From Porodaedalea pini (lineage: Eukaryota > Basidiomycota > Agaricomycetes > Hymenochaetales > Hymenochaetaceae): DNA of 64,000 nucleotides. The stretch is from positions 20,107-84,106 of the forward strand of contig NBAY01000117.1 in NCBI GenBank assembly GCA_002794775.1. The letters run 5' to 3'. The notes below the pieces were generated by a model. It was not told the DNA's origin. It saw only the letters and a list, made by a program, of their open reading frames with translations, and made no database searches. Shown here in pieces: positions 20,674-31,935 of this stretch; the first letter of the stretch is position 1; each line of letters begins with the position of its first letter. Made by a program: the position numbers and the translations under genes.

Positions 20674-23600
20674 TTAATATGGGGAACAATAGTTGCAGTG
20701 AGTGAGGCAGTCAGAAGACCGAGCGCTGTGATTGCCCTGGCAGTTAATGCAGTGAGAAAAATGGTCGCACTGTAGATTGTTGGATGCGGTGCATGGTGCG
20801 CATTTGGCAACATGGACTGCAGTGTGGTGAGGTTCAGAACAGATCACACATTGCACAACAGATCAACATTTGGATGCTGGGTGACCTAGATGGTGACAGT
20901 TGTTGCATTGATTGATTGTGGGGCAGGCTTTCATTTCTTTGAGGTGGCGGATAACCCCAAAGACTGGGACCAAATGATTGTTGTGGAGGAAAAAGTGATC
21001 AAAAGCTAGGCAGTCAGAACCCTTGACAATGATGGAGACATTGCAAAAGTCTCATTTGTTAAGTTGCTCAATAGAAGACATGAACCGAGGTGGGAACATG
21101 AATTTGTAACCTTCAAATTGTGGAAGTGCTGATACTTCATCGAACAAATCTTTCTCCAAATAGATAAGTTTGGTATCCCTGTTGAAGACTGGGACACCAG
21201 GAATAACCATCTTAAACTGTGGTAATGGTGTGAATGCTTTTGCGCCACTGATGTTGATGATGCAATTAAGTTGGGTGACGAGTGAGTGGTATTGAGCATC
21301 AAAATCTGTGTGGATATTAGTGAATGCCACAAGAAAGTTGCTATTGGATGTGTATTCCACATTCAAAACAACAAGGTGTTTAAACAGCGGGTTGCTCTTT
21401 AGGCCTGTGTGGACAGTGTTTTTCACTGAGAGAGTGAAAGGTCAGATGGTAAGGTCCCCTGGGAGTGAAAAGTAGATGCATCGTACATTACGAACACAGG
21501 TATTTACAGATCTGTTAGATCTGTTGATCGAGACAGTGGAAATTTCCCCTTCAGGGTTCTGCTCTGTAGAGCAGATCACTTTAGTGGGAGTTGTCTTTGG
21601 CTTCTTCTGTGCTGCTTTAGCATAGGAGACAGTGGTAAAACTGTTGCGATCCGTTCTGATGGTGTTGTATGCCAAAACTGTTTGACTATTCAAGACTAGC
21701 CTCACAACACATGGATCAGATAGCCATTATTCAAATATTTAATTCTAGTCGCTTAGAATTCACATGGCAGAATTACCCCAGATCTCAGAAAATTTAATTA
21801 ATTCAAAACAATTCATTGCTAACCAGGGGTATTAACTACTACAAGGCACTAGAATGAAGGTACCAAATAGGCAATATAAATCTAGATACATGGCAAGGTC
21901 CCTGATCAAATTAAACCAAAAGAAAATATGAAGGTTCAGAAGATGAATAGCTGAGAGAAATAAATGACTCTGTTACCATGCATATTGTTGCATGGATATG
22001 TTAGCATTCCCACAGAAGTTTATGTAATATTATGGAAGGGAATAACAAGGAATAACAAATGCAAAATAATGGAAAGGCCTAGATCACATTCATAATGAAT
22101 CCAGAACTTAGAGAACTTAGGTTTAGATCACTCTCTAATGGAAATTTGGAAGGATCTAGAAACAAAGAAAGGCTGTGCATAGATTTGATTGGTTCAGTCT
22201 AGAACACAGTAGAATCCTGGCTTAAAGTAGGCCAGAAACATATGGAAAGATCTAGTTATGGGAGCTAGAATATGTTGGAATGTACCAGAACATTTTGGTG
22301 GTGGTCTGGAATGATATGTAAAGGTTGAGAAGGTTCTGGAACAAGTATGTCCAGACTTCTAGACCTATTTATAGAACACAGAAAATAGTATAAAGGAAGA
22401 GCCTCAGAGCTGCTAGCAGAAAAGAGGGAGATGGAAATTCCCCAATAAGACAGACAGCCAAGTGAATTGTCACTCAAGAGAGATACTCACTGGAGTATTC
22501 TAATAAGGTAATTCTCAGCTAACTGACAGCAAACTAACCCTCTATAGCTAGCTAGGAACCAGGTCCAACCTAATTAGCCAAACTCAAAATCTAAGTGTGA
22601 AAATCAGCAAGTGGTTGCTTGAGTTAAGGAAACTCAAGTGTTCAGTAAAGAGACTCAGTGAAAGTCTAAAGTAAAAAGCTGGAAATCCTTGGTGGATTAC
22701 TCAAGATCTTCAAGAAAGGAAATTGGTAAAGTGAATTAGGACATCTTAAACTACTAACTTTTACAGTTACAATCTATCAGTACAAGAAATCAAAATCCCT
22801 AGTAAAACGAACAACTGGGAAAAGTTTTGACTTAACAACTAGTCCATTCAACCCCAGTGGAACTGCAATCAACAAGATTCACTATTTGATCTTACTTGCA
22901 GTACCAGCAAGACAACGGTCTCAATGGGGGGATAGTACACTTTGGTTTTGGAACCTTGGGGAGTGTTATGTGCAGAATGGGCATAACCATCAGGTGCAAA
23001 GATGGTGCCTTCTGAATCCATGCGGTAGCCTGATCCAGAAGTGCAGGTCTTGGCTATGGTGGCAGCATATTCCATCTTCCCATTTTTAGGGGTCTGGACA
23101 CACTGTTCAACAATCAGAGCCAGGGGTGGGAACCTGGGGTCATGAACAAAACATGAACCAATCAGGTCTGGAAGGAATTTAACATTTTTGTTTGTGTTAG
23201 TAGAACCTGAAGACACATTAGCAGGAGATGGGGAAGTGGAAAGCTGTTTTTCAATTTTGTTAGTTTTTTCAGAAATAGAAGAAACAATCGCAGAGAGAGA
23301 TTGAATGAAGCAGGACATGGAATGCATAGAGTCCATAATTTCCTGGTCACAGATGGTCTGAGTGGAAACATAGATATTTTTGAACACGTGTTTGAACAAC
23401 AGCAAGTGAATACAATAGGATGAATGGAAGGCTTCAAGGCTGTTGTTAGCCTGATTCAACAGGGTAGTTTCATTGTCCAGCGTGTTTGATTTATGTATCC
23501 AGGAGACAAGGTTGGAGCCAATGTTGGTGAGAGCTTTGCCTGCTAGGCTAGAGTCCTCGTACCATGGAGTGGCCGATGCCCAGGAAGGTTGTGTGACAAA

Positions 23601-24197
23601 CATGGTGACCTGACAAATTGTTTCCTTAGTAAGATCTTGAAAGGCTCAGTTGACCCTCTCGGTGATTGCCGGATCTTCTGCCTCATTGATAAAGTCCATG
23701 TCGTTGTTGAGTTGCAGGGCTTGGCTGGTATGTTTTTCCTTGTCTTGAACATACATGTCGTTGTCCATGTCTTGTTCGGCGATACGGGTGGGAGGTTGGA
23801 GCGCAGTGTGCTCTTCTTCAGAATTAACACATTTGAGGCTGTTCTGAGACTCAATTTTGGGGGTCAGGGGGAGGTCTCCCTGTTTGCACAACTTGGCCAC
23901 ATGTTCATCGGCCTCGATATCGGGTGACCAGTTGACTCGATTCTTCTTAACTTGTTCGCAAATGGTGTCATTGTGGTTGAAGGTCTTGTCGCAATCACAT
24001 TCGACACATAACTTGGCAGAACTGCTAACACATTTGCCACTGTGATAGGGTAGGTCCTTTTTACACTCCTCACACTTGGTGGGGTCCTTGGGATTGACAA
24101 GGGAACAAGAGGACTTTGTTTTGTGAAGTGATGCTTTCGCTCTAGCCAGCATTTTGCTGTCCATAGCAAAGGGAGAATAAGAGATAAGACTTGGCAC
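20674..24197 (-). pseudogene. LINE ORF1 (Gag-like, zinc knuckles), split by an insert
   Basis: From ATG 24195-24197 the frame reads a cysteine-rich region (CEECKKDLPYHSGKC, CVECDCDKTF), an acidic region, an in-frame TGA at 23646-23648, a serine-rich coiled region (IVSSISEKTNKIEKQL), then the 1211-bp insert, then SYAKAAQKKPKTTP and, near the end, a knuckle CNNCHHLGHPASKC (C-x2-C-x4-H-x4-C) and a further cysteine/histidine array (CVICSEPHHTAVHVAKC). ORF1 proteins bind LINE RNA. TGA codons interrupt the frame at 23646 and after the first knuckle. Confidence 0.78.
21697..22907. mobile_element. Unclassified 1211-bp AT-rich insert in LINE ORF1
   Basis: CAAGAC occurs at 21691-21696 and 22908-22913 at the insert borders. 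Deleting the insert and one copy restores the ORF1 reading frame exactly. The insert has no TG...CA LTR ends, no clear inverted ends and no coding frame. It contains a 7-bp stem hairpin (AATTCTA/TAGAATT, 21741-21760) near one end. With edges moved by a few bases the minus strand begins TC and ends CTAG, which also fits a Helitron-like end. It starts near GTAAGA and ends near GAG, so an intron-like role cannot be excluded. Confidence 0.6.
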
Positions 24198-24239
24198 AGA
24201 AATTTCCCACAGTAGATGATGATGGTAGGAAAGTGAGTC

Positions 24240-24903
24240 ACCTCGACTAGAGTTGGAGGGGAAACTCAGAGTTACCCACCGAGTGGTTAACCACCATGGT
24301 TTCCCATGGGGTTAACCACTTCACCACAGGGCACTGTTGAAAATGGCCTGTGGTAAACCCAATTAGATATATTAGTCATTATTTCTTATGTCATAGTGTA
24401 GGGTAATCTAATCAAAAAAAATTTCAGTCAAGGCACATACAGCTATGTCTGTAAACATTCTAGGTCCTCAAGAGCTTGAAACTAAGCTTCAAGAGCTATT
24501 CTACTATCTTTCTAGTCTCCCAGATAACCTTCCTTTCTCAAGTCAGTACTATGATTTTAAATCATTCGGTCTTCCTGCTGAGGATGTTGAAGATTATGGC
24601 ACAGACAGAGCTGTGAATCATGCACTGGAGGTGCCAAATTGGAATTAAACTTAAGGAGTGAGGTCTGGGTCTTGTGGCTTTCAGAGCACTTAGGCCGAGA
24701 TGCACTACATGCACAATTTTCATTTTTGGTAACGACGCGGCGACAATTGTTTACAAATTACTATATTTGGATGCTTACACAACATCTCCCACACTTTCCA
24801 ACCGGTGGTTAACCACAACCACCCGGTCCCTCCACAAGTTAGCCACAGTGGTTAATGATTCCCACAGGCCTCCAGGAGTTTCCCCTCCAACTCTAACCTC
24901 GAC
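24240..24903. repeat. 8-bp target duplication ACCTCGAC around the hAT-type element
   Basis: ACCTCGAC is at 24240-24247 and 24896-24903. Eight bases is the hallmark duplication length of the hAT superfamily. Confidence 0.88.
24248..24895. mobile_element. hAT-type non-autonomous DNA transposon (648 bp)
   Basis: Perfect 20-bp terminal inverted repeats TAGAGTTGGAGGGGAAACTC are flanked by an 8-bp duplication. GGTTAACCAC-type motifs recur near both ends (24282-24320 and 24803-24815), like hAT subterminal repeats. It contains one 67-codon frame (24445-24648, plus) without family features and no transposase, so it would depend on an enzyme from elsewhere. It ends 34 bases before the start codon of the methyltransferase gene. 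Confidence 0.88.
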
Positions 24904-24929
24904 GTCCAGCGCATCCGCAGTTGGTGGAA

Positions 24930-26165
24930 ATGGCGACGTTCGCAAAGTCCTCGTTCAACACCAAAGTATACGCCGCATCACGCCCGACATATCCGCGCCA
25001 GCTGTTTGACTTCGTCTTCCGTTATCACGAACATGGATCCAGCGGCGTGCATGGACAACCCGGGGGCGACACTGGCAAGGCGCGATGGGACCTTGCAGTG
25101 GACCTAGGGTGTGGAACTGGTGCGTCAGCAGTAGATTGGACAGGTGTGCTCAACACGGATGCCTTGAGTCAGGTCAGGCGACAGTTGAGTTGCATCCTTT
25201 TAAACGCATTATCGGCGTCGACCCGAGCGCTAAGATGCTCGATGGGGCGCGCCAATATATTGTCAACGAACTGGGAGGGTGAGACGAGGGTACAGCGAAG
25301 AAACAGTACGAGTTCGTCGAGTCTCCAGCCGAAAATCTTGGCTTTTTAGAAAATGAGAGCGTGGATCTGGTGGTATCAGGTATGTCAACCATAATATTCC
25401 CTGATTTTTGTCGATTTTATTATTCTCTATATTAATGTAGCTCAGGCTGCACATTGGTTTAATTGGAAGAAACTCTGGCCTGAACTCGCTCGAATTCTGC
25501 GGAAGAACGGAACAGTCGCTATCTGGGTCGGTTCATCCATTTCCTATGTTCTCATGGTATGCTAACATTTTCTGCAGGGCTACTCAGAGATGCGCATATC
25601 GCGTTATCCTTCTCTGACCCCTCTTATCAATGCTTACTCTGGAGGGTCCGAACCCAGCACGAGCCTAGGACCTCACTGGGAGCAGCCAGGCCGGAGCATC
25701 GTCGAAAACCTTCTACAAGACATTCCAAACGCATCGTCTGTCGTCCCCAGTGCGTTCTGTGCTGAAGAGAGGGTTTATTTCTCTGGTAAAGTGTTCAAGC
25801 CCGTGTTCCCTAATAAGATTTTATAAATCCGGAGAACCACCTAATCCGATCCCATTGCAGGCCCGCACCACCCCTCTATTCAAGACGCGCGTCCAGTGAT
25901 TCTGCGCAAGAAGATGTCCTGGGAGAACTTCGAGGCATACCTCCGCTCATTCTCTTCGCTGCACACGTTCCAGGCGAAGTACCCCGACGACGCCAAAAAA
26001 CGTGCGGACGGCGACCTTGCTCAGCGGTTTATGGCGGCGCTGAAAACAAAGATGCGCGAAGTGGATTCGGATGCTGGCGAGGGAGTAGAGAAAACGAATA
26101 AGTTGAATGCTGAGGAGATAGAAATTGAGTGGCCCCTGGCGCTTGTCCTGGCTAAACGAGCATGA
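24930..26165 (+). pseudogene. SAM-dependent methyltransferase, five exons, one in-frame TGA
   Basis: Exons 24930-25119, 25173-25379, 25441-25526, 25578-25785 and 25861-26165 total 996 nt (331 codons plus stop). The protein starts MATFAKSSFNTKVYAASRP, with the SAM-binding motif WDLAVDLGCGTG, then IIGVDPSAKML, AENLGFLENESVDLVV, AHWFNWKKLWPELARIL and GTVAIWGYSEM. This is the pattern of fungal class I methyltransferases resembling yeast trans-aconitate methyltransferase (family resemblance only; substrate unknown). Introns are 51-75 nt; intron 3 has donor GTCGGT. Codon 100 is TGA (25280-25282), in the middle of otherwise conserved sequence, so the product would be cut unless this is read through or is a base error. 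The hAT insertion leaves little room for a promoter. A relic of a paralogue lies at 33617-33815. Confidence 0.8.
25280..25282 (+). other. In-frame TGA in the methyltransferase
   Basis: The reading ELGG-TGA-DEGTAKK is in the correct frame on both sides, and no intron of acceptable length can remove it (the only GT...AG pair around it is 17 bases). Confidence 0.8.
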
Positions 26166-26673
26166 ACAATAAATAGTACATGCGTACGTTCCTTTCTCAT
26201 TTTGCAAGACAAGTCTGATAAGTGGTATCAATGTTTAGATATCTGTTCTGTCTACAGCTCGGTAGCGACCGCTTTTGCAAACACGCACGCCACGCGTGCA
26301 GTATGACAAAGCCACATCGTCTACTTTGTTATGCACTCACCATGGGAAAGTCCCTTTTCACACTCCGCGACCGACCGTATCCTATATGCGAGTTCGAGTA
26401 CAGAAGCACCCGTACTCCTACATATGCATAGGGAGATTTTGAGGCACAAACTCCAGCTGGATCTTTGCCCTGTTTCCTTCCAACTGTCTTCGATCACACC
26501 ACTCACGATGTGATTCCGCAATGCAGGATATGTAGATCAAACTTTGCTGTGGAAGGGCGATCAGCAATACTTATGAAGAGCCGCAAAGCTTTGGTGTACT
26601 AGTATAAGCTTGCTGAAACCGTCTGAGTCAAACCCGAGCCCCGCAACGCGAAGACCGCCGATAACATAGCAAA

Positions 26674-27114
26674 ATGTCTTCGTCCCCCAATAACCATAGT
26701 CATGGCCACACAAACGTGGCATCGGCTGCTGAGAACGACAAAAACGACAGCTCGCAGTCCACGAACAACGAGGCATTCGCAAATAAGGTGGTTGAACTGG
26801 TGAACACCGTTAAATCGCTTAAAACTAGGTATATAAACGTCCATGCGAGAATCAAGAAACCGGCAATCCAGAAACAGGTAGCAAAGAGAAGAGAAGATCT
26901 AGGGAAGTTAGATGAAGAAAGAGACAAGGTACTCAACGACACCTCTCGGACCGATAGAGAAAGATATGCAAAGTTGCACAACGAGGCCAAGTCATCGGGG
27001 GGATCTGATCTGGAGGAGAAGAAGGAAGAGATGGAAAAAGTGTTTGCCGAGATCGTGCGCAAAGTATCTGGAGTAGACGTGTTGAAGCGAGGACTGGACG
27101 TGTTGGATGCGTGA
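26674..27114 (+). CDS. Small coiled-coil hypothetical protein, 146 residues
   Basis: This single-exon frame has a serine/asparagine/histidine-rich N-terminus (1-35) followed by charged, helical sequence (36-146) with many K, E and R residues, such as KRREDLGKLDEERDKVLND and EEKKEEMEKVFAEIVRKV. It probably folds as helices or a coiled coil and is soluble; no signal or membrane segment is seen. I do not recognise a family. The start is the first ATG of the frame and the stop is TGA. It stands between the methyltransferase and OYE1, with 500 bases to the former. Confidence 0.6.
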   Translation: MSSSPNNHSHGHTNVASAAENDKNDSSQSTNNEAFANKVVELVNTVKSLKTRYINVHARIKKPAIQKQVAKRREDLGKLDEERDKVLNDTSRTDRERYAKLHNEAKSSGGSDLEEKKEEMEKVFAEIVRKVSGVDVLKRGLDVLDA

Positions 27115-27470
27115 TAACCCAGATGTTTCCGCCTACCATTTACCACTACTACACAATTATACAATGTCTCCTTCACCTTCAGTCCTTTAAATCGTAAGAA
27201 ACAACGGTAACTTGGCGAATGTAGAGCTGCCTACTGGAGGCCGGGCTAAAATTGAATAATTGCCGGTGATCTGTCGCACACAGTAGATGTTAGCATTCAT
27301 ATCAGAACTTCCATGTTGTGTAATGAGTCGTTGGATAGCATGCAGTGTGAGCACCACACGACATATTCAAGGTGAAGAATTGCTAATCGCTATTGCGCTG
27401 CGCACACTGCTCTGAGACGTTCCGAATGCTACATCATATACACATTATAACTAAAACTAACGTGGTACAT

Positions 27471-28869
27471 CTACAAACTCGCCCGCTTCCGTTCGCTCTT
27501 CTTCTCCTTATACTTCATTTCCGTCTCCGCGTCCGCAAACGCGTAGTCAATGTACCCCTCCGGACGCCCAACTGTATAAAACGTATCGCGGTTGTACGGC
27601 GTGAACGGGATGTTGTTCTTGATCCGCGCAGGCAAGTCAGGCTAGAAATATTTTTAACGCAACCGTAGAGATCCAGACATCAGGATCGAAAGCAAGTCGC
27701 ACAGGTAGAATACGCACATTCGAGATAAAGTACCTTCCAAAGACAATAAGTTCGTCATTCTTCTCCGCTCCCTCCAGTGCGCCCTCTGGCGTGTAACCAC
27801 CGGCACTAAGATACACTGACCCGTTCTGAGCGCTGCTGGGACCTTTCCAGATGACACGCAGGAAATCGTTCGACTCGCCCTCGAGCGGTGTGCGGTCCCA
27901 AGCACCTGCAATGCGAGGCTCGACGACGTGCAGGTAGGCAAAGCGCGGATAGGCCTCACGGATACATGCAACGAGCCGTGCAAAGGTAGGCTGAGGGTGT
28001 TCCATCCTCATGTCTTTATGATATAGCCTTGAGTGACAAAACCTCTCGCGGCGAAGTATACCTGAGCGACATACTCACCTTGGAAAGTATTGAACGGGGT
28101 CAATCGGATACCAGTCCTTTCCTCGCCAACTGCGTTCACGACTTTCTTTGTCACCTCAAGAGCAAAGCGAAGCCGGTTCTCTATACTCCCGCCCCATTGG
28201 TCCGAACGCTTATTCGATACGTCCTGGGTAAACTGATCGATCAGGTACCCATGCGCGCCGTGAATTTCGACACCATCGAAGCCTGCACGATGCACCGCGT
28301 TATACGCGGCCTTCCCGTACAGCTCGACATACTCAAGGACCTCCTCGTGAGTGAGAGCACGGGGCTTGATACCATCGTCGTGGGTACTCAGAGGAATGTC
28401 TGACGCTGAAACGTACGGATAGGGTCCACCTGGATTCTTCGGGGAGTCCGGCTGTGATATGACGGCGGGTTGTGCCGCACGGCCAAGAGCCCAGAGCTGC
28501 ATGTAGATGTAGGAGCCCTGCGAATGGACAGCATCGACAATCTAACGCATCTCTTCCGAATTAGCTACTGTACATAAGCTTTGTTAGGACTTGCATACAT
28601 GCCTTCATCCATCCTTCGATCTGCTCGTCACTCCATATGCCTGGTATATTATTAAACCCTCCTGCCTTCGCGGCGATAAAGGCAACCTCGGTGATCAATA
28701 GAGTCCCGGGCACGCTCGCACGTTGGGCATAGTATTCTACCATAAGATCAGTGGGTACATGCGCGTCGTCTGCTCGGTAGCGTGTGAGGGGTGCAAGCAC
28801 GACGCGGTGCACGAGCTCGATGTTTCCTACGCGGATGGGTTGGAAAAGTTTCGCTCCGGAGTTAGGCAT
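27471..28869 (-). CDS. Old Yellow Enzyme family NADH:flavin oxidoreductase, copy 1
   Basis: Exons (minus) 28603-28869, 28079-28541, 27718-28013 and 27471-27641 give 398 residues, the usual OYE length. It is predicted to be a cytosolic FMN enzyme reducing activated C=C bonds (enones) with NAD(P)H. Visible features are [10 protein letters not shown] near the start, [11 protein letters not shown] with the FMN-contacting threonine, the central motif [20 protein letters not shown] with a His/His pair and the proton-donating Tyr, and [17 protein letters not shown]. The C-terminus is lysine-rich. Intron 1 (28542-28602) appears to be GC-AG (AAG/GCATGT). Intron 3 lies at the same codon as in copy 3; intron 2 (28014-28078) is absent from copy 3. 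No lesion was seen, so it is likely functional. Confidence 0.9.
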
Positions 28870-30933
28870 CTGAGCAAAAGACGGACATGAAGCGCTACTA
28901 ATGAGAAACGATACATGCCATGCTTACATTTCTCTCTAGCTGAAGTTAAGAGCGGTCAAATGATACGCTTGTGAATACTTCGCATTTATACGAGTCAACA
29001 AGGTCCGTCTTGGTAATTGAACTCAGGCTCGCAAGCTAAAAGCAAGTGTATCAGTCACTAGCCTGAGCCCAAGGGAGATGAACACTGTTCGCTGACTCAC
29101 TAGTAGCTGGCTTCGTCCGAGATAATATTAATACACACGTTATCGAGCGCATGGGGTGCTGAGCTGAGAGAAGTATATTTTTATCTCCCGCCGCCGATTC
29201 ATAACATTTAATGTCGTCTGAATTAGGGATTTTATTCAGCTGAAAGAGGAAGTCGGCGTATTTAAGACTCAGCCAGTTCTCTCACTGCGGAGGACCCACC
29301 TTTCCAGAAATCCTTAGTTTAAATGGCTGTCCCAATGTCTGGAGCTCTTTCACGCTGTGCATTGGCTGGTCAGAGGATTTGGGCTGTCCGCGACGAGGCA
29401 TGCAAAGCACAAGGCATCGACAAAAATGACAAAAACGAGAAGTAATTGCGTAATAATTAATTATGTAAACGATTTATCTGGCAGTCAGTTGATCTACTTT
29501 TCCTTTGCCTCTTGAGTCCCGCCAGCGATTTCTTGACTCAAACGGTGACTAGATTTATGAACATCGTATTTAATAGGCCTCAGTCTTCGTCAATCCCCAA
29601 AAAAGACCTTTCTGGCACAGTCGCTGGATCTGCCTGCTCTCTGCGTCAATAAGACTTCTGCTCTTTCCCCCCTTATCTTTTAATCATAACAGGCATATCC
29701 GTAGAGATAACAGCTCACAGGCGTACATTCTAGATCGTCGAAGCATCATGTCTGTGTTTTGTCTCTATCCTCATGTACTCTCTCTGCAGGGAGACTGTAG
29801 GACAGGTACGTTATTATACTGTCATACTGCATGCACTTTATTAATTTGGTTTCTGCCTGTGTCACGGTCTATCCGCAGAAAACTGGTCGAGTCCACGATA
29901 GACGGTTTGGCTGAAGGTACAATCGATTCGAGCGTCGAGCGTTAGAATATCAGAATCGTTGCGTCAAACATTCAAACCTTTGCTCTGCGTCGCAGTCCGG
30001 TTCGGATTCACTCACTCTACTACCCGTCTGCCTCGGTGGAGTAGCTCATTGGTGCTCTTCCGCTACCTTTGCATATAGACTCCATCGAACCTATGGAATC
30101 CATCTAAAAGGGTTACATCTCAGTGCTTGCCAACGGACTGCACTTCGCACTTCACTACTTTGCATTCCCGCCACATATGTGAGCTAGCTCGGTGATACGT
30201 CACCGGCAGAAGAGAGAATTTGGTGACTTGCTAATGGCAAAGTGGACTCATATGAAGAACTAATGAAACCTTTTCGTCTTAGCTGTTTTTTTAGGCACAT
30301 TATGCAGATGCTACTAAGGTGAGTTGTCTAATCTCTGCTTTCTACTCTTCGAGTTTTGTTCCGTCTCGGCTTCATTCTCATGTCCCAATGATGAAAGCTT
30401 GCCTTCGAAATGCGATAGTGGCCGCGGGTGTTAGCGCCTGCATAACATGAGTATACCTGCATACGTTATCCCATGGTGGGACCACATTCGAATCAATGCT
30501 CTTCAACATCCGTAGAAGCACATAAGTCAGAAAATAAAAGTCGGATAGATAGGGAAGTGGATAGATTTCGCAAAGGATTCCACTAGACGCGCTAACACCA
30601 TTTTCTGGCACGAACCATAAGGAATCAGGGCCTGTTCAAACATCATGACAACCGGATCGTTAGCGGATGTCCATTAGTCTCCGTGATTAGGCTGGTGATC
30701 TCATTGCTAAGCGTGCACTCCAATAGGTATAGTGTACTGATTTGCTGGTAAGGGGATCAGGATCTCACTGTTCAGCATCTGGAGCTTCCCTTCAATACGC
30801 TTTGCAACATACTTTCCCCGATTTGATAAATATCAACGGTGTGGTATATAGTCTTCAGCCCACCTCACGTTTTTGGCTGCAACTCGAGAATCCGACACTC
30901 CCCACCACTTCTCATTTTTCACCCAACTAATCA
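28870..30933. other. Intergenic region, no supported gene
   Basis: Upstream of OYE1 there are only short frames. A possible short spliced frame starts at 29748 (ATGTCTGTG...) with GT-AG signals at about 29804-29878, but it ends quickly and shows no family features. A pyrimidine-rich stretch lies at about 29640-29690. Confidence 0.5.
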
Positions 30934-31349
30934 ATGTCTAGACAACGCAAAGAAGGCCCCGAAGAGGTGACCGGGGATCAGCTGTTGCCAGTTCGGAGGC
31001 TCAAAGATTGTGAGTAAACATTGTGCATATAGACACGGCTTCATACGAGCGAGAAGTGCTGACTTCTAGTTATGATACAGGGTTCGATCGTAACGAGACG
31101 TTTTACGAGACTACTTACATAGGAGTTGGTCCTCTAGAAGAAGGAGGCTTCTATGCGAAAAGTGAGTGAAGTTCCTTCCGTTATGCAGAGATATCCTTTA
31201 TTGACTATGCCCTTTTCAACTGCTTCACAGTCCGTGTTGCGGAACACGACAAGCGTGTGATAAAAAATACCGGTACTATGGAGGACCTACTAACACAAGT
31301 AATGAACGAGTGGAAGGAGAAGTGGCGTCCCAACCGAAGCCAAAATTGA
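30934..31349 (+). CDS. Small three-exon hypothetical protein, about 91 residues
   Basis: Exons 30934-31009, 31081-31161 and 31231-31349 give an in-frame 276-nt coding sequence. The two introns (71 and 69 nt) have GTGAGT donors and CAG acceptors. The product begins MSRQRKEGPEEVTGD and contains WFDRNETFYETTYIGVGPLE and MEDLLTQVMNEWKEKW, a charged soluble protein with no signal peptide. I do not recognise a family. Gene structure rests on splice signals and frame only. Confidence 0.5.
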
Positions 31350-31935
31350 AATCGAAATAATAACGAGGACATGCTCGAGTGTGAGAAGAAAGCCGCTTAT
31401 AAAATCTAGAAGTACACTAGATAACTTTTATGGTGGAGCATCCTGTACCAAGTGCATATCTTGTCTTGTCAATATCACCCTGTCGCAATCTTAATGTTGA
31501 ATCACAGCGCTCTGTTGCTGGATATGGAGCAGACATATATAATATCTTCAACAAGTCACAGCTGAAATAGAGTGCACTGCTTATGAAAATATGAACAAGC
31601 CGCACCACATCCCTTTAGAAACATAATATCCAATCGTATTTTATTTCTATTGCACCTCTCCATCTCATAATGCACTGACTGCCGATCATAATTCTTTAGC
31701 CTCTGAGCATCCCAAAAGCCAGGCTGTAGGCCATAAATATGACCGTTGTGTAGCACGCCATGTCCTCCTCAACGAAGCAGGTAAAGACTTCCACTATTGA
31801 CCACCTGAGTCAGCGCGAGCCACCTTTTTTCCCTTGTAAACTGCCGATTTCCGGGGGAAACTTATCCAGTTCTAAGGCAAAGTGGGTGTCCCGAGCTGGA
31901 TCCCTCTTGTGCCACACTCAATATATTCTCCAGAG
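31350..31935. other. Short intergenic region, no supported gene
   Basis: No coding frame with family features occurs. It separates the small spliced gene from OYE copy 2. Confidence 0.4.

Larger units (their letters stand above)
12640..24239 (-). mobile_element. LINE (non-LTR retrotransposon), nested and decayed
   Basis: On the minus strand from right to left there is an ORF1 with zinc knuckles (about 24197 to 20690), an AP-type endonuclease beginning about 20669 and resuming at 14041, and the start of a reverse transcriptase (about 13180-12700). The rest of the reverse transcriptase and the 3' end are missing. Gypsy element C interrupts the endonuclease and a 1211-bp insert interrupts ORF1. 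Removal of each insert plus one target copy restores the frame. Several in-frame TGA codons remain. ORF1 followed by EN and RT is the layout of fungal Tad1/L1-like LINEs; the exact clade is not settled. Confidence 0.82.

Noticed and set aside
24445..24648. 67-codon frame inside the hAT-type element
   Set aside because: It has no family features, lies wholly inside a non-autonomous transposon, and no splice-joined extension was found.
29748..29945. Possible short spliced frame starting ATGTCTGTG
   Set aside because: Splice signals are present but the product ends quickly and matches nothing.
30010..30070. Sequence resembling a tRNA A-box (TGGAGTAGCTCATTGGTG)
   Set aside because: No matching B-box and no cloverleaf could be drawn.
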